NCBI GenBank assembly: GCA_900537125.1
Contig: UNRJ01000006.1
Span: 248,001-312,000 of the forward strand
Direction: 5' to 3'
Length of the DNA: 64,000 nucleotides
DNA from: Rhodobacteraceae bacterium Alg238-R152
Lineage (GTDB): Bacteria; Pseudomonadota; Alphaproteobacteria; Rhodobacterales; Rhodobacteraceae
Made by a program: the position numbers and the translations under genes. Under the pieces are notes generated by a model. The model was given only the letters and a program-made list of their open reading frames with translations, made no database searches and had not been told where the DNA came from. Shown here one piece after another: positions 17,407 to 26,626 of the stretch (position 1 is its first letter; every line of letters begins with the position of its first letter).

Positions 17407-19359
17407 TCAGGAAAAATTTCTGTCTAGAAACGAGCGTATTGCTTGCCGACTGCGGCCTTTGAGGTCTGTGTCGTGATAATCGAGGGCAAAACGACGAAGC
17501 ACGTGTTCCCCGACAAAAAACGGTAGAGCCGTCCGTTTTTCACTTTCAGGGATTAGATCGATTGTTTGAAGAGCGCGCCAATCATCTTGTGCAATGCCAA
17601 ATCGAGTTCGATCAGACCCCATAGGCGCGACGAGCTGCAAATCGACAAGATACTGGGCGACCGAGCCTGACAGCGAAACCCAATGAGCCGAACGAATATT
17701 GGTAGCGCACAGGACACCGTCCTTAAAAATGAGATTGTCAGCCGAAAACCACTCCTGCCCGCGCACCAGAGTAATTTCCATCGCTTTGAGGCGCTGCGCT
17801 CTCTTGGTCAAATCGGATAGAAGATCGTCCAATAAGGCGCGATCTTCGGTCTTTGTGATGTTGTCTAGAGATTGTTCTTTCAGAACATCTAACCGAAGCA
17901 GTGACGAGAGGCCGATTACCCGCGTTCGCTCAAGTGTCGCCTCCTGCAACCACTCCATCCCCATACGCACGAACTTTGCTCTGCGTGCTCCCCTTGAAGG
18001 GGCAATCTTTTGGGTCAAACTGACTCCCGGTGCGTGGGTGACACACAGCAGCCCAAATTCCTCATACGACAATTCAACCTTTTCGGCAGAAAACCGCGGA
18101 GAGGTCAAAACTCTTTGCAAATGATTTGCTTCAGCAACACAGCCACGCACATCTTCATCGGCACTCTTGGCAAATTGGCGGCAAACGCGCACCTTTTGAT
18201 CACCCAAAGATCCCAGAAATTCCTGATAGTCCTCTTTGACGATCAAGCTACGTCTTAACTTAAGGCGATTGGATTGAGTTAGCCCTCGCAATAGCCTTTG
18301 GGTTTCTGAAAGTGCTTGCCTGCTTTGAGGTCCCTCTAGACGTACATCAGATGATGCAACAGTCGACTGAAGCCCCAACCGTCCGGCTGAAAAACCTGCC
18401 GCGTCAAAAATCCGCAGCACTTTTTCTTCCAGTGTGAAATCTTCCGCGGACACTGAAAACTGTGAAAAGTACCAGTGCAGGTATTTTGCGTAGTCAACAT
18501 GGCTTCCCAGAGCCGCCGTTAGCGCCTCAGGAAACTCGGCCGGCTTTCTAACAGTCTCAACCACGTGATGAAAGTCAGATTTTCCAAATAGAACAGCAGG
18601 CTTACCGTGCAGAAAACCTTCTATGGCGACCGCCGAATTGTAGCTAACCGTCACGGCACATTGACTCAAAATATCATGCACGTTGGCATCGCTTGGCTCG
18701 ATCGGCAACCCTTCCTGTAAGAGCTTCAGGACCAATTGTGCATCACTCAGTTGTTTGCTCATAGGGTGAGCTTTCACGACAATTTTTCGGTCGCCAGCAT
18801 GCTGAGCTACGGTTCGCAATAACGTTTCATTGTCGCAAAATGCAGTGCCTTGTCGATGTGGGTTATCGCCTTGCAGGAAAACCGCTATGCAGCCTTCCGA
18901 AATATCGGCAACGCCCCCTTTTTGACCATATCTTGACCTGCGCGGCACCACAAAACGATCCTGCAAACTGCGGAAATGTGATCTCGCGCGCACTGCATTC
19001 ACGTCGGCTGAATTGTACATAGCCTTGCCCGCGCTGCTTTCCGCCAAAGCCCCTTGCACGTCGAGGTGAAAATACGGAGGTAAATAGGCCAGCGCCGTAT
19101 TCAGCACATTGGCCTGCTGAACCATGCCATTTTCAACAATGTGTAGGTTGTCTGCCTCCAAATACTCCGAACAGTCGGTATAGTCCGCTGAACGCAAGGC
19201 TTCATGCCGTCGGCGCACTTCGATCTGACCGCCACGCGAAAGCACCACTTCATGAATTTTTTGAAAGAGCGTCAAATGAGGGGATTCGAGAAAACTATCG
19301 AGGAACTGACTTGGCAGATGAAAAACAACTTTAGCGGCCAAACCTGCCTCCACCGACAA
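17407..19359 (-). CDS. Capsule-type glycosyltransferase-like protein with C-terminal kinase-like domain
   Basis: A 650-residue protein. Residues about 1-330 resemble capsule polysaccharide (KpsC/KpsS-type) transferases: VVKAHPMSKQ at 195-203 and the nucleotide-sugar-site-like SYNSAVAIEGFLHGKPAVLFG at 239-259 (20-odd residues, core AVAIEGFLHGKPAV). Residues about 365-650 look like an aminoglycoside-phosphotransferase/protein-kinase fold: AEANHL near 409-414, a hinge-like THAPGVSL at 441-448, and QEWFSADNLI at 535-544 where the catalytic HGD-x4-N loop would be. There the His and Asp are replaced by Gln535 and Trp537, and the later metal Asp by Asn554, so it is probably a pseudokinase. Assignment of both halves is by motif reading only. 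No capsule genes are adjacent. Confidence 0.55.
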   Translation of the reverse strand: MSVEAGLAAKVVFHLPSQFLDSFLESPHLTLFQKIHEVVLSRGGQIEVRRRHEALRSADYTDCSEYLEADNLHIVENGMVQQANVLNTALAYLPPYFHLDVQGALAESSAGKAMYNSADVNAVRARSHFRSLQDRFVVPRRSRYGQKGGVADISEGCIAVFLQGDNPHRQGTAFCDNETLLRTVAQHAGDRKIVVKAHPMSKQLSDAQLVLKLLQEGLPIEPSDANVHDILSQCAVTVSYNSAVAIEGFLHGKPAVLFGKSDFHHVVETVRKPAEFPEALTAALGSHVDYAKYLHWYFSQFSVSAEDFTLEEKVLRIFDAAGFSAGRLGLQSTVASSDVRLEGPQSRQALSETQRLLRGLTQSNRLKLRRSLIVKEDYQEFLGSLGDQKVRVCRQFAKSADEDVRGCVAEANHLQRVLTSPRFSAEKVELSYEEFGLLCVTHAPGVSLTQKIAPSRGARRAKFVRMGMEWLQEATLERTRVIGLSSLLRLDVLKEQSLDNITKTEDRALLDDLLSDLTKRAQRLKAMEITLVRGQEWFSADNLIFKDGVLCATNIRSAHWVSLSGSVAQYLVDLQLVAPMGSDRTRFGIAQDDWRALQTIDLIPESEKRTALPFFVGEHVLRRFALDYHDTDLKGRSRQAIRSFLDRNFS

Positions 19360-19640
19360 TAGCTATATCTTCAACGATGCGAAATGTTTCGCGCCCACCT
19401 CGGTTTCACAGAACCGCAACAGGAGATGCTTTGCAAAGCGTACCCCAGAAACTTTTAGGGGGCCATCTCCGGCCCCGGTTTTTCTGCAAGCGTACGTTTC
19501 GCGGCACTATTCGACCTTTATTGCCGAAAAGACGTCACTCAGACGATACTTGCGCCGCTTTGAACCGGTCGAGCTGGCGTTTCGCACTTCGGCAGAAAAT
19601 ATCCGTAACGTCCCACCAACCGAGAGCGAGGTCACAAAAT
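19360..19640. other. Intergenic region with no supported feature
   Basis: About 280 bases upstream of the glycosyltransferase-like gene and downstream of folC (both on the minus strand). Short open frames are present but lack a ribosome site and any recognisable domain. It should contain the promoter of the minus-strand gene at 19359; no clear -35/-10 pair stood out. Confidence 0.4.
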
Positions 19641-20921
19641 CTAGGCATTCTCGCGTAGCACCGCCCCTGCGAGGTAGAGAGATCCACAGATAAGAATGCG
19701 GCCCTCGGGACAGCGAGACACAATTTCCTGGATCGCCTGTTCCACACCAGCACTTTCACCGGCCTCTATTCCAGCTTTGGTCGCTGAAAAAGCCGTCTCT
19801 GAAGCTGGTAGCGTGTTGCTCTCTCCCGGGATGGAAACCGCAGACAGGCTGTCGACAACCTGCGCCAAAGGCGACAAATACCCCAGGGTGTCTTTGGTGT
19901 TGAGCATTCCGCAAATGAGATGGGTTGGGCGCTTAGGCATTGTCGAAATCACATCTGCCAGAGCGTTTCCTGCGGCTGCATTGTGACCGCCATCGAGCCA
20001 CACTTCTGCCCCCGAAGCGGCTTCGACCAAAGGTCCTTCTTTCAAGCGCTGCATTCGCGCTGGCCACGTCACGTTGCGCATGGCCGCTTCGCAGGCATTT
20101 TCATCTGCACCTAAGTGGCGCAGAGCGGCCAATGCAGCCCCTGCATTCTGAACTTGATGTGCACCGACCAATGCAGGGAGAGGAAGATCCAACAAGCCGC
20201 GTTCGTCTTGGAAAATCAGACGCCCACGTTCTTCAAACACATGCCACTGTTGTCCGTAGGCGATTAACGGAGCGCTCAGACGTAGGGCGGTGTTCTCAAT
20301 GACTTCCATGGCCTCAGCCGATTGAGGGCCGACCACACACGGTACACCACGCTTTATGATACCCACCTTTTCGCCTGCGATTTTTGCAATCGTTTCGCCC
20401 AAAAACTGTTCGTGATCTTTGGACACTGGCGTGATGACCGAAAGCGCTGGCGTGTCGACCACATTAGTAGCGTCCAACCGCCCTCCCAAACCAACTTCCA
20501 ACAAAGTGTAATCTGCTGGCGTGCGGGAAAACGCCAGAATGGCAGCACAGGTTGTGATTTCGAAGTAGGTGATGTTTTGCCTGTCATTGGCGTTCCAACA
20601 CTCATCCAAAACAGCGGTCAGATGATCCTCATTGATGAGATCACCAGCAATCCGAATGCGCTCATGAAACCGGGCCAGATGGGGGCTGGTATAGGCATGC
20701 ACTTTGTTGCCGCCCCCCTCCAAACCAGCGCGGATCATCGCCTGGGTGCTACCTTTTCCATTTGTTCCTGCCAAGTGCACAATCGGCGCAAGCTTGTCCT
20801 GAGGATTATCCAACGCAGCCAGAAGGCGCCACATGCGATCCAAAGTCAGATCAATGATCTTTGGATGCAGGGCCATCATACGAGCGAGGATGGCATCCGA
20901 CGTACTAAAAGGTGTGGCCAT
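19641..20921 (-). CDS. folC: Bifunctional folylpolyglutamate synthase / dihydrofolate synthase
   Basis: A 426-residue Mur-ligase-type enzyme that adds glutamate to dihydropteroate and then to folates. Seen: the P-loop GTNGKGST, the second Mur signature region LEVGLGGRLDATNV, and the C-terminal WLDGGHN. The frame extends to 20954, but the ATG at 20921 has GGAG seven bases upstream and gives the usual N-terminus, so I use it. It follows accD on the same strand, with a terminator hairpin in between, an arrangement common in proteobacteria. Confidence 0.95.
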   Translation of the reverse strand: MATPFSTSDAILARMMALHPKIIDLTLDRMWRLLAALDNPQDKLAPIVHLAGTNGKGSTQAMIRAGLEGGGNKVHAYTSPHLARFHERIRIAGDLINEDHLTAVLDECWNANDRQNITYFEITTCAAILAFSRTPADYTLLEVGLGGRLDATNVVDTPALSVITPVSKDHEQFLGETIAKIAGEKVGIIKRGVPCVVGPQSAEAMEVIENTALRLSAPLIAYGQQWHVFEERGRLIFQDERGLLDLPLPALVGAHQVQNAGAALAALRHLGADENACEAAMRNVTWPARMQRLKEGPLVEAASGAEVWLDGGHNAAAGNALADVISTMPKRPTHLICGMLNTKDTLGYLSPLAQVVDSLSAVSIPGESNTLPASETAFSATKAGIEAGESAGVEQAIQEIVSRCPEGRILICGSLYLAGAVLRENA

Positions 20922-20947
20922 GACGAGCTCCAGTGAGTGGGGGCTAT

Positions 20948-20989
20948 GAAACAAAGCGGGCTTTCGGTTTACCTACCGAAAGCCCGCTT
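20948..20989 (-). terminator. Terminator hairpin between accD and folC
   Basis: A perfect 15-base stem (20954-20968 with 20975-20989) with a 6-base loop. On the minus strand it is followed by TTGTTTC. It lies only about 30 bases before the folC start, so it probably attenuates rather than separates the two genes. Confidence 0.75.
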
Positions 20990-21012
20990 GAAGGGAGGCA
21001 AAAGCGACCAGT

Positions 21013-21954
21013 TTAATCCGATTTTGCGTCTTGCGATTCATTTTCCGGCGCTTCCGGCGAGTCCACTGTGACTTCGGGTGCCGGCAGGTCGCCGGCCACT
21101 GCAGGAGACATGCCCATAAGCATCCGAATGATTGACACCAGTTCGCCTTTCAGTTCGGTCCGCTTCGTGACACGATCTAACATTCCGTGATCGAGTAGAT
21201 ACTCTGCTCGCTGAAACCCCTCTGGCAGTTTTTCCCCAATCGTTTGCTGAATCACGCGTGGACCCGCAAAACAAATAAGAGCGTTGGGTTCAGAGATTTG
21301 AACATCCCCAAGCATCGCATAGGACGCTGTTACGCCACCGGTTGTTGGGTGTGTCAGAACCACAATATAGGGTAGCCCCGCCTCTTTGAGCATTTGCACC
21401 GCAACAGTCGTGCGCGGCATCTGCATCAGAGAAAGGATACCTTCCTGCATACGCGCGCCACCTGCGGCAGAAAACAATACCAAAGGTCGTTTGAGTTTGA
21501 TCGCACGTTCGGCAGCCGCAATGATAGCGTTGCCGACATACATGCCCATGGAGCCGCCCATAAAAGAGAAATCCTGACAGGCCACAACAATAGGGGTCCG
21601 CCCGATATCACCCTCGGCCACCAACATGGCTTCTTTTTCACCCGTCTTTTTTTGCGCAGCTTTCATACGCTCCGGGTATTTCTTCTGATCCCGAAACTGT
21701 AGGGGATCCGCCACTGGCTCAGGCACTTCAACCTCAACAAATACGCCGCCATCAAACAGCGCTTCAAATCGGTCGCGTGGCGAAATGGACATGTGATGGT
21801 CACACTGCGTGCAAACGTTTTGGTTGCCCTTCAACTCACGGTGAAACAACATTGTTCCGCACTCATCGCATTTGGTCCAGAGATTGTCTGGAACTTCCCT
21901 GCGAGAAAAGATCGAGTTGATCCGCGGACGGACGTAGTTGGTGATCCAGTTCAT
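21013..21954 (-). CDS. accD: Acetyl-CoA carboxylase carboxyltransferase subunit beta
   Basis: A 313-residue subunit of the carboxyltransferase that moves CO2 from biotin to acetyl-CoA in fatty-acid synthesis. It has the N-terminal zinc ribbon with paired Cys motifs (CDEC and CTQC) and the crotonase-fold core with GGARMQEG and [17 protein letters not shown]. The frame opens at 21978, but homologues begin [10 protein letters not shown], corresponding to 21954. The Asp/Glu/Pro-rich tail after about residue 285 is a feature of roseobacter AccD. Confidence 0.97.
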   Translation of the reverse strand: MNWITNYVRPRINSIFSRREVPDNLWTKCDECGTMLFHRELKGNQNVCTQCDHHMSISPRDRFEALFDGGVFVEVEVPEPVADPLQFRDQKKYPERMKAAQKKTGEKEAMLVAEGDIGRTPIVVACQDFSFMGGSMGMYVGNAIIAAAERAIKLKRPLVLFSAAGGARMQEGILSLMQMPRTTVAVQMLKEAGLPYIVVLTHPTTGGVTASYAMLGDVQISEPNALICFAGPRVIQQTIGEKLPEGFQRAEYLLDHGMLDRVTKRTELKGELVSIIRMLMGMSPAVAGDLPAPEVTVDSPEAPENESQDAKSD

Positions 21955-22258
21955 GTGATCAGGGTCCTCTGGTTCCAATCTCGGATGAGATAAGACGCCA
22001 CGTCAGAAAATGCAATCAAAGTCGTGCCCCCAGAGCACCGGCAGCCTCCCTTTCTCAGCTGTGTTTGGCTAACTTTTTTGGAGCAAATGCAAAAGACCGC
22101 TTTGACCCAGAGCAAGAGACGTCAGGCAACACCCTCAAATTTCCTGAGGATGAGTATGAAAGTGCATTTGTCCTATCGCAACGATTTCGCTAGATAATCG
22201 GGAGGAAGGCCGCACATCGTTTCTCCGCCGGCAACAATAGGGCATGGTTCCAGGGCAA

Positions 22259-23029
22259 ATGGCAAATAGCAGACGTTTTTTTCAGCAGGCACTTCAGACT
22301 GGACTGTCCCGATATTGGGCACGTAACGCACGTAAAGCAGCCAATGCAGATCTCGCCACACTGCGGGCACAGAGACGCCGGGCGCGAACACTGCGTCAGT
22401 ACCTCGATACGGTAATCGCCGTTTCTGAGAGCCGTCTGGCTCTGCCGATCATAGGCTCCAACGCCTTCCCTAAGCCACATGGTACGGATTGGTCGTGGCG
22501 ACCCGAACTTTGGCGGGACCCGATCCCGGCCAAAGGGCGTGCTGCGGTTCAAAACAAAGAAATGCTAGGCTCAGAGGTTACCTTATTTCACGATTGCCGG
22601 ATTTCAGAGCTGACCCTGCGCCAACTCCGAAATCACCGGGAAAAGGACCTTGCACCGTTTGGATTGCGCATGGATGTTTTCCGCTTTGACGGCTCATTCT
22701 TGTCGTTGGTGATCGACATGCCGCCAGAAGCTGTATCCGGCCTCAAGCGTGAACATGTGGTGCGCATGGACACGATAGTTGAGATGGAAAAACCGCTTGA
22801 AATCTTTGCCCGACTGAACATTCGCCATGGCCCCAACACAGAACAGATTGTGCGTGAACTTCCTCTCCAGGCTGAGGATATCCGGGTGGAATTTGACCTC
22901 GCATATTCAAACCTAAACGAAAAACGGGTGGAAAAAATGTGGATCGACCTGATTTTCGAAGGGCCCGAAATGAACCAAGTTGTTCTAAGAGATGTTACTT
23001 TCTCACGCCGCCCTCGGGCTGAATTCTAG
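22259..23029 (+). CDS. Conserved roseobacter hypothetical protein, probably DUF6478
   Basis: A 256-residue soluble protein, Arg-rich at the N-terminus (RAQRRRARTLRQYLD), with a beta-rich C-terminal half ending in RDVTFSRRPRAEF. I believe this is the DUF6478 family seen in Rhodobacterales, but it has no assigned function and I cannot confirm the family here. The start at 22259 (AGGG just upstream) is preferred over 22244. It lies 26 bases before a second small protein on the same strand. Confidence 0.7.
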   Translation: MANSRRFFQQALQTGLSRYWARNARKAANADLATLRAQRRRARTLRQYLDTVIAVSESRLALPIIGSNAFPKPHGTDWSWRPELWRDPIPAKGRAAVQNKEMLGSEVTLFHDCRISELTLRQLRNHREKDLAPFGLRMDVFRFDGSFLSLVIDMPPEAVSGLKREHVVRMDTIVEMEKPLEIFARLNIRHGPNTEQIVRELPLQAEDIRVEFDLAYSNLNEKRVEKMWIDLIFEGPEMNQVVLRDVTFSRRPRAEF

Positions 23030-23055
23030 AAATCCGCACACTAAGGGATGGCCAC

Positions 23056-23433
23056 ATGAGCGATCTAACGCTGACAAAAACCCGCCTATTTGAAGGGATC
23101 TGGGAAGGGATTCTCAAATCGCCCAGTGATGTTTCAGCAAAACCCCGTGTGAGCGTCACATTTTTGGGGGAATCTGTTGAAGGTGTACTGGTCGACCAAA
23201 CTGACCAGAATGGCACATGGCGGCTCCGCTTCCCGGTTCCTAAAGAAAGCATCTCAGACGGCATTCAAACTGTTGTCATTTCAGACATGGCGACTGGCGA
23301 AAGGCTCGACGCTGTAAGCTTCATCGCAGGCGAAGCTTTGGCGGGTGATCTGCGTGCAGAAATCGACCTTCTCCGCGCGGAGCTGGATATGTTGAAGCGC
23401 GCATTTAGGCGTCACTGCGTGGAAACATCCTGA
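23056..23433 (+). CDS. Hypothetical protein with C-terminal coiled coil
   Basis: A 125-residue protein of unknown function. Residues 1-95 look like a small beta-rich domain; residues about 97-118 (LRAEIDLLRAELDMLKRA) form a short leucine-heptad coiled coil suggesting dimerisation. It is probably in an operon with the upstream DUF6478-like gene and precedes an ion-channel gene by 53 bases. Confidence 0.7.
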   Translation: MSDLTLTKTRLFEGIWEGILKSPSDVSAKPRVSVTFLGESVEGVLVDQTDQNGTWRLRFPVPKESISDGIQTVVISDMATGERLDAVSFIAGEALAGDLRAEIDLLRAELDMLKRAFRRHCVETS

Positions 23434-23486
23434 CCGTTTGACGACTTGTTCTTCGCCGTTCTGCGTGCAAGTTTGCGCCAATAAAT

Positions 23487-23951
23487 ATGAGCGAAGCTAT
23501 GATCCCAGACACCATTGTGATGAGCCAACATGATCAACTGATGTGGGGATCAGTTGTCCTCAGTGCCTGCGCTCTCATTCATGTGGGACTATTGGCGGTC
23601 ATGATAGAGGCGCTTGCCTACATTGGGCGCTGGGTCAAAAATCGGTCTCGCATGATCAAAACAGCCGTAGTTGTTGGCGCAGCCTTTGTCATGATTGTGA
23701 GTTCGCACACAATGCAAGTTTGGCTTTGGGCGGCGGTGCTGCTCAATATGGGCGCCTTTGACTACCTGTATGACGCGCTCTACTTCTCATTGGTCACTTA
23801 TACCACTGTCGGATATGGCGATGTTGTGCTGCCTGTTGAGTTCCGGGTTTTTGGGGCATTTGGTGGGGTCACCGGCATTCTTTGTTTTGGTATTTCCACC
23901 GCTTTCCTGGTGTCACTGATCAACAAATTACTTCCCAAGTCTCTTGAATAA
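23487..23951 (+). CDS. Small potassium-channel-like membrane protein
   Basis: A 154-residue membrane protein with two N-terminal helices (about 20-45 and 57-80), a pore loop with the K+ selectivity filter TTVGYGD (near residue 109-115), and a final helix. It has no cytoplasmic RCK/TrkA domain, so gating is not predicted from sequence. The filter makes K+ conduction likely; whether it works as a channel in the cell is inference. Confidence 0.85.
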   Translation: MSEAMIPDTIVMSQHDQLMWGSVVLSACALIHVGLLAVMIEALAYIGRWVKNRSRMIKTAVVVGAAFVMIVSSHTMQVWLWAAVLLNMGAFDYLYDALYFSLVTYTTVGYGDVVLPVEFRVFGAFGGVTGILCFGISTAFLVSLINKLLPKSLE

Positions 23952-24008
23952 GGTCCAGGAGAAGAGAGGGGATTTTCTTTCCGGAAACTCCACCCTATCT
24001 TCTAATGC

Positions 24009-24515
24009 ATGATGAAAATTGCTTACACGATGGCCCACGGGCGGGGCGAACTGGATTTGCTTCTGTCAGATCTTGCCGAACGGCTGGAAGCTCGCGGCCT
24101 CAAGACGCGCGGGATTGTGCAGACCAATACTGAATGCGGCAATTACCATGGATGTGACATGGATGTGCGTGTTTTGCCTGATGGACCCACCATTCGCATC
24201 TCGCAAAATTTGGGCAAAGACGCCCAAGGATGTCGCCTGGACCCCGATGCGATGGCAACGGCGATTGCCACCGTCGGCCGGTCCATGGCGGAGCCTTTCG
24301 ATGTCTTTCTGCTGAATAAATTTGGCAAACAAGAATCAGAAGGGCGCGGGTTTCGCGATCTCCTTGCCGAAGCTTTGGAGGCAGGCGCCACTGTGATTGC
24401 TGGCACCAACCCTATGAATTCCGAAGTTTTTGAAGAATTTTCAGGCGGTTTGGCCACAAATGTGCCTGCAAATATCGACGACCTGCTGCAGTGGTTTGAT
24501 CAGGTCAACCAGTAG
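24009..24515 (+). CDS. DUF2478 family protein
   Basis: A 168-residue protein matching the DUF2478 family: N-terminal KIAYTMAHGRGE, a CDMDVRVLPDGP centre and LLNKFGKQESEGRGF. The family is loosely related to P-loop NTPases of molybdenum-cofactor or nucleoside-triphosphatase type, but no Walker A is visible here. It often neighbours molybdate transport genes, which are absent. Starts at 24009 or 24012 (two consecutive ATG codons). Confidence 0.8.
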   Translation: MMKIAYTMAHGRGELDLLLSDLAERLEARGLKTRGIVQTNTECGNYHGCDMDVRVLPDGPTIRISQNLGKDAQGCRLDPDAMATAIATVGRSMAEPFDVFLLNKFGKQESEGRGFRDLLAEALEAGATVIAGTNPMNSEVFEEFSGGLATNVPANIDDLLQWFDQVNQ

Positions 24516-24522
24516 GCAACTC

Positions 24523-25620
24523 TCAATCTTGCAGGTCATTTTGGTCAACCTCCAACCAAGGGATCTCTCCGTCATTTGTCAGGAGAATGGCCACTGGGCG
24601 TGTCGGTCGAAAAAACGACATGATCGTCATGATGCCTGACGTGAGTATGACAGAAAGTATGGCCCCCATCAGGCCCCAAACCGCAGCCCAAGAGGCAAGC
24701 GATACCATGACAATTACGGGGCTCAAGTTCATTGACCGGCCCATAAGGCGCGGCTCCCAGAAATACCCCACTCCAAATTGTGCAGCGCAAAGTGCGGCAA
24801 ACATAAGCGCAACGTCCATATTAAGTCCCCAAGCGCCGACAGCAAAGAGCATCGGCAGCGCCATTGCGATCCAGGACCCGATATACGGAATGTAGTTAAA
24901 GATCGCCGTTGTGACGGCAAAAAACGCCGCAAACTCAAGCCCAAATACCAGGAATATGAGCCAACAAACGATGCCAAGGACCGCATTGATCAATGTTTTT
25001 GTGGTGAAATAAGTACCGATTTGCGCGGTGATCAAATCAATCGTTTGCCACACATTGGATTGAGTCCGAGCATCCGGAACAATTGAGGCCACCTTCTTGG
25101 GAATGCTGTCACGTTCGATCAAGAAAAGAATGGCATAGAGGAACACAAGTGCAAGGTACCCAGCGGAGTAGCTCACTGAGTTTAGCGTTAGCCGAATGAG
25201 GCTTTGTACGTCGATGTTGTCAAACACCAACCGATCAACCGACTGCCATGTCAGCTCAAATTCAACATCGAATCGTGCAGCCACCTCTGCCGTTGTATGA
25301 GAGAGACGCTCCAGATAGCCCGGCATGGCGCGTACAACCGGATCCAAATTTCGCGCAAAAAAACTGATCAAACCGGCAAGAACGATGAATAAGACAATCG
25401 TTGTGAACGTCATGCGCAGCCAGTCAGGCACATATTTGGAATAATACGGAATGCGTCCCATAAACCGGGATATGCCGTCCATTAGGAAAGCAAGCAGCGC
25501 GCCCAGTACAATCGGGACCAATATTGCTTGTGCGGCATTTAGGAACCATCCCATTGCAATCACAGCCAAAATCGCCAGGCTGACAGACGCTACGCGCAGG
25601 GATGCATTGATCTGTGACAC
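24523..25620 (-). CDS. AI-2E family transporter
   Basis: A 365-residue membrane protein of the AI-2E (PerM/TqsA) family. Hydrophobic N-terminal segments (LAILAVIAMGWFLNAAQAIL), a soluble middle region, and a C-terminal half with helices and the usual NYIPYIGS motif. Members export varied solutes; the autoinducer link is proven only for a few. It is convergent with the DUF2478 gene, seven bases apart, and 71 bases downstream of the TauE gene on the same strand. Confidence 0.9.
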   Translation of the reverse strand: MSQINASLRVASVSLAILAVIAMGWFLNAAQAILVPIVLGALLAFLMDGISRFMGRIPYYSKYVPDWLRMTFTTIVLFIVLAGLISFFARNLDPVVRAMPGYLERLSHTTAEVAARFDVEFELTWQSVDRLVFDNIDVQSLIRLTLNSVSYSAGYLALVFLYAILFLIERDSIPKKVASIVPDARTQSNVWQTIDLITAQIGTYFTTKTLINAVLGIVCWLIFLVFGLEFAAFFAVTTAIFNYIPYIGSWIAMALPMLFAVGAWGLNMDVALMFAALCAAQFGVGYFWEPRLMGRSMNLSPVIVMVSLASWAAVWGLMGAILSVILTSGIMTIMSFFRPTRPVAILLTNDGEIPWLEVDQNDLQD

Positions 25621-25691
25621 CGGATAATTCCTCTTTGCACGTCAGAGGTATCCTAACGTGCGAGAGAGCGGGGGCAAGGTGCGAACGATCG

Positions 25692-26456
25692 CTAAAAACA
25701 CGCGCGACGTATCAGATTTAGGGACGCGAGTAACAACACAACAAGCGTGACACGCTGGAACACTTTCTGGTCGATTCGATCCGAAATTGCCGTTCCTGCC
25801 CACATTCCAAACAAGGCTGGCACCACAAGAAAAACCGACAAAGAAGCGGTTTTCGCACTCAGGACACCGGAGCCGATGTGGGCAAACATCAGGACTACCG
25901 CGCCCAGTCCGTAGATGACACCCTGTATCCGAATTTGCGCGAATTTTTCCGTCCCAATTGCCGTCAGGTAAGTGACAGTTGGTGGCCCCCACACCCCCGA
26001 AACGCCACCGATGGCCCCAGCAACTGCTCCAACCGCGACCTCCCCACCCGCGTTCGGTTTCGCGATACGGATTGGCCGCCCGAGGAGTTGCAAGAGCGCG
26101 AACAACGCAACCGGCGCGCCAATCATTACCAAAAGGGTATTGGGCGGCACCCAACGGACAAACTGGGCGCTAAGGACCATGGCGATGCCGCCAGTTAAAA
26201 GAAAGCGACGGAACTGCTTAATAGAGCGCCAAGCGGCCGCCGGCCCGTGTCTGAAAGCTTGAAACCCGTTGCTCAATAGAGTCGGGAAAATCAATCCGGC
26301 CAGAGCAACTTCAGGTGCGAGAAAGGAACTGAGACCAGAAATCAGGATCATGGGCATGCCGAATCCTACCATACCTTTAATAATCCCAGCGAGCAGCGCA
26401 ACGCTCGCACAGAAAACCAAGGCTTGAGATGTATAGTCTAGAAACAGAGATTCCAT
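25692..26456 (-). CDS. TauE/SafE-family membrane transporter
   Basis: A 254-residue protein with about eight hydrophobic segments and the family's two-repeat layout, with GIIKGMVGFGMPMIL in repeat one and GAIGGVSGVWGPP in repeat two. Family members carry sulfite, sulfoacetate or other organosulfur anions out of the cell. The substrate here is not known. The intergenic stretch to the next gene (26457-26626) is the divergent promoter region. Confidence 0.9.
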   Translation of the reverse strand: MESLFLDYTSQALVFCASVALLAGIIKGMVGFGMPMILISGLSSFLAPEVALAGLIFPTLLSNGFQAFRHGPAAAWRSIKQFRRFLLTGGIAMVLSAQFVRWVPPNTLLVMIGAPVALFALLQLLGRPIRIAKPNAGGEVAVGAVAGAIGGVSGVWGPPTVTYLTAIGTEKFAQIRIQGVIYGLGAVVLMFAHIGSGVLSAKTASLSVFLVVPALFGMWAGTAISDRIDQKVFQRVTLVVLLLASLNLIRRACF

Positions 26457-26626
26457 ACTTTGCTATAGGCCTCCGACGACCTGCCAGCAAAGCATTCGCG
26501 CGAAACAAACAACCAAAGTGAGTGCGTTCTGGGTATTTTTGTTGCGCTGCACCTGCAAAAAGATTATGTCACAGTGCAGCATTAGAAGGCATTTGACGTA
26601 TGGCGCATGATGGACAGGACTTGGCT

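Noticed and set aside
22190-22552. 120-residue minus-strand frame upstream of accD
   Set aside because: Overlaps the DUF6478-like gene on the other strand, with no convincing start or domain.
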